Of a DNA stretch of 7,226 nt, positions 1-4,420 are shown piece by piece. The DNA comes from Clostridiales bacterium UBA1381. Its GTDB lineage: Bacteria > Bacillota > Clostridia > UBA1381. A program made the translations under genes and the position numbers. The stretch's first letter is position 1. Every line of letters begins with the position of its first letter. The notes beneath the pieces are model-generated. The model was given only the letters and a program-made list of their open reading frames with translations. It ran no database searches and was not told the origin of the DNA. Where the stretch lies: positions 13,078-20,303 of the forward strand of contig DBQZ01000126.1 of NCBI GenBank assembly GCA_002305435.1, in the 5' to 3' direction.

Positions 1-1752
1 ATCGGTAACAACAGCGACCTTTGTAGCCTCCAGATTTTCATCATTAGCATACTGTATGAACTTGTCTGCATCCTCAGAGCGTACGACTACTGCCATTCTT
101 TCCTGTGATTCTGATATTGCAAGCTCTGTTCCGTCCAAGCCCTCATACTTTTTCGGCACCTTGTCCAGATCTATCGTAAGACCATCCGCCAGCTCTCCTA
201 TCGCTACCGATACGCCGCCGGCGCCGAAATCGTTGCACCTTTTTATAAGAGTGGTTACCTTTTCATCCCTGAACAGTCTTTGAATCTTTCTTTCGACCGG
301 CGGATTACCCTTCTGCACCTCGGAGCCGCAGGTCATAACACTCTTTTCGTCATGCGCCTTTGAGGAACCCGTAGCTCCGCCGATACCGTCACGTCCTGTA
401 CGGCCGCCGAGCAAGATTATAACATCTCCCGGAAGCGGTGTTTCTCTTATAACGTTCTTTTTGGGAGCTGCTCCAATAACTGCGCCAATTTCCATGCGCT
501 TAGCAATATATCCGGGATGGTACACCTCCTGCACCTGTCCCGTTGCCAGTCCGATCTGGTTTCCGTATGAGCTGTAGCCTGAAGATGCACCTCTTGTTAT
601 TTTACGCTGCATCAATTTGCCGGGGATGGTATCAGCAAGCGTCGCTCTCGGATCTCCTGCTCCGGTTACACGCATAGCCTGATATACGTATGAACGGCCT
701 GACAGGGGGTCACGAATAGCCCCGCCCAAGCAAGTAGCTGCACCGCCGAAAGGCTCTATTTCTGTAGGATGGTTATGAGTCTCGTTCTTGAACATTATAA
801 GCCACGGCTCTTCCACACCATCTACGTCAACATTGACAACTATCGAGCAGGCGTTTATCTCCTCCGACTCATCTATTTCTTTTAACAGTCCCTTCTTTTT
901 CAGCTGCTTTACGATTATTGTCGCCATGTTCATAAGGCACATATCCCGGTCTGGAGCGTACAGCTCTGCTTTAGCCTTTTTATACTCCTCGTATGACGCT
1001 TTTATAATATCGGCATATTTGCCGTCGTTTATCTTAACATTGTTTATTCTTGTCGAAAATGTCGTATGACGGCAGTGATCCGACCAATACGTATCTATCA
1101 TGCGCAGCTCTGTAACTGTAGGATTGCGTTTTTCATCATCACGGAAATATCTGCGGCAAAATTCCAGATCGTCCATATCCATGGCAAAGCCCATGCTTTT
1201 TAGGAACTCTTCGAGCTGATCCTTATCCATATCAATGAATCCGTTTACGACAGCCACATCTTCGGGAACCGTCGTCTCAAGCTCCAGTGACTGCGGTTTT
1301 TCAAGCGAGGCCTCTCTTGCTTCTACCGGGTTTATCAAATATGTTTTAACACGGTTTACTTCTTCGTCGCTCACGTTGCCTGAGAGTACGTATACTTTTG
1401 CGCTTCTTACATGGGGACGCTCTTTCTGCGTCAGTATGGAGATACATTCCTCAGCCGAATCAGCTCTCTGATCAAACTGTCCAGGCAAAAACTCAACTGC
1501 AAATACCTTGTCCTCCGCCGGTATATCTATATTTTCATCATATGCGTTATCTACGGGGGGTTCTGAGAAAATAAGCCCTCTTGCTTTTTCATATTCCGCG
1601 TCTGATATACCGGAAACATCATACCGGTTTATCAGCCTGACATTAGTAAGCCCTGTTAAGGACAGGTTTTCTCTCAGATCTTCAAGAACCTCTCCTGCAG
1701 CCACATCAAAGCCGGGCTTTTTTTCAACGTAAATTCTTCTAACTTTTTCCAT
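1..1752 (-). CDS. purL: Phosphoribosylformylglycinamidine synthase, single-chain clade II type (N-terminal 584 residues, 3' end outside window)
   Basis: FGAM synthase converts FGAR, glutamine and ATP to FGAM, the fourth step of de novo purine synthesis in the cytoplasm. The frame is open from the ATG at 1752 down to base 1 without a stop. It begins MEKVRRIYVEKKPGFDVAAG, the opening I associate with the long clostridial/streptococcal form. Visible landmarks are YWSDHCRHTTF (H226), KNETHNHPTEIEPFGGAAT (H326, metal/ATP region), GAGDPRATLADTIPG near 363-378, RGASSGYSSYGNQIG near 385-400, GGRTGRDGIGGATGSS near 445-460, and DFGAGG near 510. These cover the N-terminal, linker and first AIRS-like synthetase domains. 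The second half and the C-terminal glutaminase expected of this roughly 1,200-residue type would lie beyond base 1. A TAA sits directly before the ATG, so no upstream in-frame start is possible. The ribosome site is weak or distant (AGAAAGG, 14 bases upstream). The gene follows a phosphatase gene on the same strand after 95 bases and probably has its own promoter. Confidence 0.95.
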   Translation of the reverse strand, partial: MEKVRRIYVEKKPGFDVAAGEVLEDLRENLSLTGLTNVRLINRYDVSGISDAEYEKARGLIFSEPPVDNAYDENIDIPAEDKVFAVEFLPGQFDQRADSAEECISILTQKERPHVRSAKVYVLSGNVSDEEVNRVKTYLINPVEAREASLEKPQSLELETTVPEDVAVVNGFIDMDKDQLEEFLKSMGFAMDMDDLEFCRRYFRDDEKRNPTVTELRMIDTYWSDHCRHTTFSTRINNVKINDGKYADIIKASYEEYKKAKAELYAPDRDMCLMNMATIIVKQLKKKGLLKEIDESEEINACSIVVNVDVDGVEEPWLIMFKNETHNHPTEIEPFGGAATCLGGAIRDPLSGRSYVYQAMRVTGAGDPRATLADTIPGKLMQRKITRGASSGYSSYGNQIGLATGQVQEVYHPGYIAKRMEIGAVIGAAPKKNVIRETPLPGDVIILLGGRTGRDGIGGATGSSKAHDEKSVMTCGSEVQKGNPPVERKIQRLFRDEKVTTLIKRCNDFGAGGVSVAIGELADGLTIDLDKVPKKYEGLDGTELAISESQERMAVVVRSEDADKFIQYANDENLEATKVAVVTD

Positions 1753-1773
1753 TTAGATCTTCACAGCCTTTCT

Positions 1774-1808
1774 GCCCATAAGCAATATATATACGCTTAT
1801 CTATGGGC
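1774..1808 (-). other. Hairpin in the purL leader
   Basis: The plus-strand left arm GCCCATAAGC (1774-1783) pairs with GCTTAT...GGGC (1795-1808), giving a ten-pair stem interrupted by a four-base bulge with an 11-base AT-rich loop. In the minus-strand transcript it would sit at or very near the predicted 5' end and abut the AGAAAGG that precedes purL. It could stabilise the mRNA end or affect initiation. No U-run follows, so it is not a terminator. It does not resemble the conserved core of a purine riboswitch. Confidence 0.4.
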
Positions 1809-1810
1809 GG

Positions 1811-1839
1811 ATAATACGTATATAAAACAGACCGAACAA
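1811..1839 (-). promoter_or_regulatory. Candidate purL promoter with a PurBox-like core over the -35
   Basis: Read on the minus strand, TTGTTC (1839-1834) and TATTAT (1816-1811) are separated by exactly 17 bases. The -10 matches consensus at five of six positions, the -35 at only three. Transcription would begin near 1804, about 50 bases before the purL ATG. The plus-strand hexamer CCGAAC at 1832-1837 equals the core of the Bacillus PurR operator (PurBox) and overlaps the -35. Only one such box is seen, while the known operators use two. Promoter plausible; PurR control speculative. Confidence 0.45.
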
Positions 1840-1852
1840 GCGGCGTTTTATA
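1821..1852. repeat. Inverted repeat overlapping the phosphatase stop codon
   Basis: TATAAAAC (1821-1828) and GTTTTATA (1845-1852) are perfect eight-base arms, with an inner CCG/CGG pairing (1832-1834 with 1841-1843). The phosphatase stop codon (1850-1848) is inside one arm. In the minus-strand transcript this could act as a weak terminator or 3'-end stabiliser, but the U-rich stretch belongs to the stem itself. The loop also contains the proposed purL -35, so the same bases may serve as a promoter or operator instead. Confidence 0.45.
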
Positions 1853-2426
1853 AATTCAAAGCGGAAAGCACCGCCTTATCTTCTGATACGGTAATTTTGG
1901 CATATCTGCCGTTTTCAAGCGTAAAAAGCCAGCTTTGCTCAAGCATCAGTCCTAACAGATAAGCAATTATGTGGCGTGCTGTTCCCAGATGTGTCACTAT
2001 TGCAATATTTCCGCCGACTCCGCTTTTTAGAAGCTCCTGCAAAAACTCCGACACCCTCCGCCAGACAGCAAATGAACTCTCCCCGCCCGGAGGCGCTGTA
2101 AGCATTAAGTTTTCCTGCCAGCGTATAAACTCTTCGGGAGCGGCCCTTTTTATCTCGTCAAACGTCATATCGTCCCAGCTTCCGTAGTCACGCTCTATAA
2201 GCCTTTCATCTACAGTCATCCCGCCAAGCGGTGCGGCCGTTGATACAGTCCTTACAAGCGGGCTTGTATATATTCTGGAAAACGTTATAGGGCTAAGCCT
2301 TGCGGCAAGCTCTGATGCCTGCTTTCTGCCGGTATCGTTTAAGGGAACGTCTTTTCTCCCCAAACATGCCGAACGTATATTTGAATCAGTTTCTCCATGA
2401 CGGATAACGTATATATTGGTATCCAT
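1848..2426 (-). CDS. Histidine phosphatase superfamily protein (phosphoglycerate mutase-like / CobC-like)
   Basis: This is a 192-residue cytosolic phosphatase of the branch 2-histidine family, which transfers phosphate to a catalytic histidine. The motif RHGET places the nucleophile at H10 with R9 beside it. YTSPLVRT (53-60) supplies the second arginine, E78 in LIERDYGSW is the likely proton donor, and H145 in VTHLGTAR is the second catalytic histidine. The segment PPGGES (112-117) is common in CobC/PspA-like small-molecule phosphatases. No cobalamin genes are nearby, so the substrate is unknown. I chose the ATG at 2426 because AAAGGA lies eight bases upstream and RHGE then falls at the usual position. 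The frame is open to an ATG at 2507, but that codon lies inside the predicted -10 region, so the extra 27 residues are probably not made. The stop lies 95 bases before purL; co-transcription is possible but no functional link is evident. Confidence 0.88.
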   Translation of the reverse strand: MDTNIYVIRHGETDSNIRSACLGRKDVPLNDTGRKQASELAARLSPITFSRIYTSPLVRTVSTAAPLGGMTVDERLIERDYGSWDDMTFDEIKRAAPEEFIRWQENLMLTAPPGGESSFAVWRRVSEFLQELLKSGVGGNIAIVTHLGTARHIIAYLLGLMLEQSWLFTLENGRYAKITVSEDKAVLSALNL

Positions 2427-2497
2427 TTTCCGCATCCTTTCCGCAGTAAAATGTTCCCTTTCCGGCTTTTTGTACCACATCTTGTACATACAGCTAT

Positions 2498-2526
2498 ATT
2501 GTATCACATATTTCGTGAGTACGCAA
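2498..2526 (-). promoter_or_regulatory. Promoter of the histidine-phosphatase gene
   Basis: On the minus strand, TTGCGT (2526-2521) and TACAAT (2503-2498) are spaced by 17 bases. The -10 has five of six consensus bases, the -35 only three. AT-rich DNA with a run of eight T (2548-2555, plus strand) lies upstream and could act as an UP element. Predicted initiation near 2491 leaves a leader of about 65 bases to the ATG at 2426, and excludes the longer ORF start at 2507. Confidence 0.5.
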
Positions 2527-2581
2527 GATTATTTTAAATTTTTACAATTTTTTTTGGAATACGCAAAATAAATATAAGCTG

Positions 2582-2610
2582 TTGACATTGGTTCTAATAT
2601 ATGCTATACT
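2582..2610 (+). promoter_or_regulatory. Strong sigma-A-type promoter for the ABC-F leader transcript
   Basis: TTGACA (2582-2587), a perfect -35, is followed after 17 bases by TATACT (2605-2610). AT-rich DNA lies immediately upstream. Initiation is expected near 2617, giving a 5' leader of about 220 bases before the ABC-F start codon. A strong promoter joined to a long leader suggests that expression is limited after initiation. Confidence 0.8.
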
Positions 2611-2640
2611 AAAGTCGAAATAATGAAAGGAGCTGAAAAA

Positions 2641-2661
2641 ATGTACAAGTTTTCTTGCTAA
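2641..2661 (+). CDS. Six-codon leader peptide upstream of the ABC-F gene
   Basis: The reading frame is MYKFSC followed by TAA. It is preceded by AAAGGAG (2626-2632), eight bases before its ATG, which is an excellent ribosome binding site for such a small frame. It starts about 24 bases after the predicted transcription start and ends a few bases before the first arm of the leader structure (2668). Drug-inducible erm, cat and several ABC-F genes are controlled by ribosome stalling on short leader ORFs like this. The role here is inferred from position and layout. An in-frame ATG at 2623 would give 12 codons but has no ribosome site. Confidence 0.6.
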   Translation: MYKFSC

Positions 2662-2667
2662 GGTCAA

Positions 2668-2730
2668 ACGGACAGATATAGTACGGGTATACCGTTTATT
2701 TTGCGTGTCCGTAATGTATTATAACTGTCC
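2668..2730 (+). promoter_or_regulatory. Leader stem-loop with competing pairings after the leader ORF
   Basis: ACGGACA (2668-2674) pairs perfectly with TGTCCGT (2706-2712), enclosing a small ACGG/CCGT hairpin (2683-2695). The same left arm can pair differently: AAACGG (2666-2671) with CCGTTT (2692-2697), or GGACAG (2670-2675) with CTGTCC (2725-2730). These pairings exclude one another. The left arm begins seven bases after the leader stop codon, inside the footprint of a ribosome stalled on its last codons, so stalling would disrupt it. Confidence 0.5.
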
Positions 2731-2763
2731 ACAGCAGGAAAATTGCATTTTGATGTTCTTTGT

Positions 2764-2786
2764 ATACAGAGTCCTCTTGTATTTTT
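2764..2786 (+). terminator. Weak intrinsic terminator-like hairpin in the ABC-F leader
   Basis: ATACAGA (2764-2770) pairs with TCTTGTAT (2775-2782) around a GTCC loop with one bulged T, followed by a short T tract to 2786. The stem is short and AT-rich, so termination would be inefficient alone. Its right half is the same segment that can pair with the ABC-F ribosome binding site, so this hairpin may instead be the state that frees that site. Confidence 0.3.
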
Positions 2787-2830
2787 ACGTGCATTTTTTG
2801 ATATTCGTGCTGCGGGCAAAATATAGGAGG
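2773..2830 (+). promoter_or_regulatory. Shine-Dalgarno-sequestering duplex of the ABC-F gene
   Basis: CCTCTTGTATTTT (2773-2785) can pair along 13 consecutive positions with AAAATATAGGAGG (2818-2830), with two G-U wobbles (2777 with 2826, 2779 with 2824). The right arm contains the whole AGGAGG (2825-2830) that lies seven bases before the ABC-F ATG. The loop is 32 bases. Pairing would block translation initiation, as in translational attenuation of erm and cat genes. Its opening could follow rearrangement triggered at the leader ORF. Confidence 0.55.
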
Positions 2831-2837
2831 TATTTTT

Positions 2838-4301
2838 ATGTCTATAATAAATATTTCAGGACTGACATTCGGCTATGATTCTTCTGCACAAACCGTATTT
2901 GAAAACGTATCGTTCCGGCTTGACACAACCTGGCGTACAGGACTTGTCGGGCAAAACGGCCGTGGAAAAACCACTCTTTTAAAGCTGCTATGCGGAGAAT
3001 ATGAATACACGGGAAGTATAACATCAAGCGTTGATTTTTTATATTTCCCCTTTCTTGTAAAAGACAGCAGCAAAAACACCGTTGATGTTCTGTATGAAAT
3101 ATCACCTGATATGGAATATTGGCAGCTGCAAAAGGAACTCTCACTCCTGCAAGCAGATGAAGACGCTCTTTGGCGGCCGTTTTCTTCACTTTCTCCGGGG
3201 GAACGCACAAAAATGCTGCTGTCAGCGTTGTTTCTGCATGATAATGGCTTCCTTTTGATAGATGAACCGACAAATCACCTTGATATACAATCAAGAGAAC
3301 ACGTGAGCCAATATCTTCAAAGGAAAAGCGGTTTCTTACTGGTATCGCATGACAGGGCCTTTCTTGACAGCTGCATTGATCATGTTATATCCATAAACCG
3401 CCAAGATATAATCGTCAGGAAAACAAATTTTTCCGGCTGGCTTCAAGAAAAAGAAAGCATGGATCAGGCAGAAATCGCCAAAAACGAGCGTTTACAAAAA
3501 GAGATGTCGCATCTTAAGGCTGCCGCTGCTAAAACTGCCGCATGGTCATTTAAAACGGAAAAGTCAAAATACGGCTCTGGAGGCGACCGAGGCTATATAG
3601 GACACAAATCTGCGAAAATGATGAAACGCTCGAAGTCAATTGAACAGCGCCGCTTAAAAGCAGCCGAGGAAAAAGCGGCTCTTATGAAAAATATTGATGC
3701 TCAAGAAAAGCTTACGCTTCATCCGCTATCATATTACTCAGAAACGCTTATCTCTCTTAGAGATATATCTCTGTTTTACGATAAGAAGAAAATATGCTCA
3801 GTTGCGTCACTTCAAATAAAGCGTGGGGATCGTATTGCTATCGCCGGAAGAAACGGCTGCGGCAAATCCACCCTCCTTAAATTATTGTGCGGGGAAAACA
3901 TCAGTTTCAGCGGTGATTTTTCATGCGGGAGCGGCCTTGTTATTTCATATTTATCGCAGGATATAGATGGATTATCAGGGCTCCCTAGCGAAATAGCAGC
4001 TGCAAATAATATTCCCGAAAGCTATTTTATGACTATGCTGCGAAAATTGGGCTTTTCCAGAGAGGAGCTTTTCAGAGACGTTTCCACTTTGAGTTTCGGT
4101 CAATGCAAAAAAGCGGCTTTAGCCCGCAGCCTTTGTCAAAATGCGCATCTTTATATTTGGGATGAACCGCTGAATTATATAGATATATCATCCCGTCTGC
4201 AGATTGAAGAATTGATAAAAGAATCTCAGCCGACAATGGTTTTTGTCGAGCATGACGCTTTTTTCTGCGGGAATATTGCCACTAAAGTATTAGAGCTTTA
4301 A
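2838..4301 (+). CDS. ABC-F family ATPase, Lsa-type ribosomal protection protein
   Basis: A 487-residue soluble tandem ATPase without membrane segments. Domain 1 has Walker A GQNGRGKT (38-45), signature SLSPGE (117-122), Walker B LLIDEPTNHLD with catalytic E143, and H171. Domain 2 has Walker A GRNGCGKS (337-344), signature LSFGQ (418-422), Walker B YIWDEPLNYID with E443, and H472. Between them, about residues 204-300 form a basic, coiled-coil-prone interdomain linker, the segment that in resistance ABC-F proteins reaches from the E-site towards the peptidyl-transferase centre. WSFKTEKSK (236-244) and GDRGYIGHKSAKMMKRSK (249-266), together with LSFGQ and DEPLNYID, are hallmarks I associate with the Lsa group, which confers lincosamide, streptogramin A and pleuromutilin resistance. 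The length fits that family. Both ATPase sites look intact. The start is fixed by AGGAGG seven bases upstream. Resistance is inferred, not shown; an exact allele name is not justified. The leader suggests inducible expression. Confidence 0.92.
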   Translation: MSIINISGLTFGYDSSAQTVFENVSFRLDTTWRTGLVGQNGRGKTTLLKLLCGEYEYTGSITSSVDFLYFPFLVKDSSKNTVDVLYEISPDMEYWQLQKELSLLQADEDALWRPFSSLSPGERTKMLLSALFLHDNGFLLIDEPTNHLDIQSREHVSQYLQRKSGFLLVSHDRAFLDSCIDHVISINRQDIIVRKTNFSGWLQEKESMDQAEIAKNERLQKEMSHLKAAAAKTAAWSFKTEKSKYGSGGDRGYIGHKSAKMMKRSKSIEQRRLKAAEEKAALMKNIDAQEKLTLHPLSYYSETLISLRDISLFYDKKKICSVASLQIKRGDRIAIAGRNGCGKSTLLKLLCGENISFSGDFSCGSGLVISYLSQDIDGLSGLPSEIAAANNIPESYFMTMLRKLGFSREELFRDVSTLSFGQCKKAALARSLCQNAHLYIWDEPLNYIDISSRLQIEELIKESQPTMVFVEHDAFFCGNIATKVLEL

Positions 4302-4352
4302 ACGCTGTAATAATTTTCAAAATTTATAAATAAATTTAATATTTATGAAACC

Positions 4353-4395
4353 TTTTGCCGTGTTCAAAAGTGTTATATATAGAAACATGGCAAAA
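4353..4395. repeat. Twelve-base inverted repeat bracketing the promoter of the surface-protein gene
   Basis: TTTTGCCGTGTT (4353-4364) and AACATGGCAAAA (4384-4395) are inverted copies matching at 11 of 12 bases, with centres 31 bases apart, close to three helical turns. The left arm overlaps the proposed -35 and the right arm lies just past the likely transcription start. This geometry suits a dimeric or looping regulator binding on one face of the DNA; an RNA hairpin is less likely because the left arm lies upstream of the start site. Confidence 0.5.
4355..4383 (+). promoter_or_regulatory. Candidate promoter of the YcdB/SLH surface-protein gene
   Basis: TTGCCG (4355-4360) and TATAGA (4378-4383) are spaced by 17 bases, each matching consensus at four of six positions. 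Predicted initiation near 4390 gives a leader of about 30 bases that includes AAAGGAG (4405-4411) nine bases before the ATG. No GC-rich terminator separates the ABC-F gene from this point, so read-through from upstream is also possible. Confidence 0.45.
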
Positions 4396-4420
4396 CGCCA
4401 AGGAAAAGGAGTGAAAAACA

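Noticed and set aside
1753..1779. Eight-codon frame MGRKAVKI ending one codon before the purL ATG, as a possible leader peptide
   Set aside because: Its ATG lies within a hairpin arm and has no ribosome binding site; such a short frame arises easily by chance.
1753..1847. Purine riboswitch upstream of purL
   Set aside because: The gap is structured but lacks the conserved three-way junction with its characteristic loop sequences; only simple hairpins are visible.
2714..2878. A 54-codon, strongly hydrophobic open frame (MYYNCPQQENCILM...) overlapping the start of the ABC-F gene in another frame
   Set aside because: No ribosome binding site precedes its ATG, its hydrophobicity follows from T-rich DNA, and it covers the regulatory pairings. 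It could still be worth checking in ribosome profiling data.
2842..3294. Long minus-strand open frame opposite the start of the ABC-F gene
   Set aside because: It is antisense to an unmistakable ABC-F coding region, has no recognisable domain and no ribosome site.
4302..4352. Terminator directly after the ABC-F gene
   Set aside because: Only weak AT-only self-complementarity (for example AATTTTCAAAATT at 4312-4324) is present, with no GC-containing stem or clear T run.
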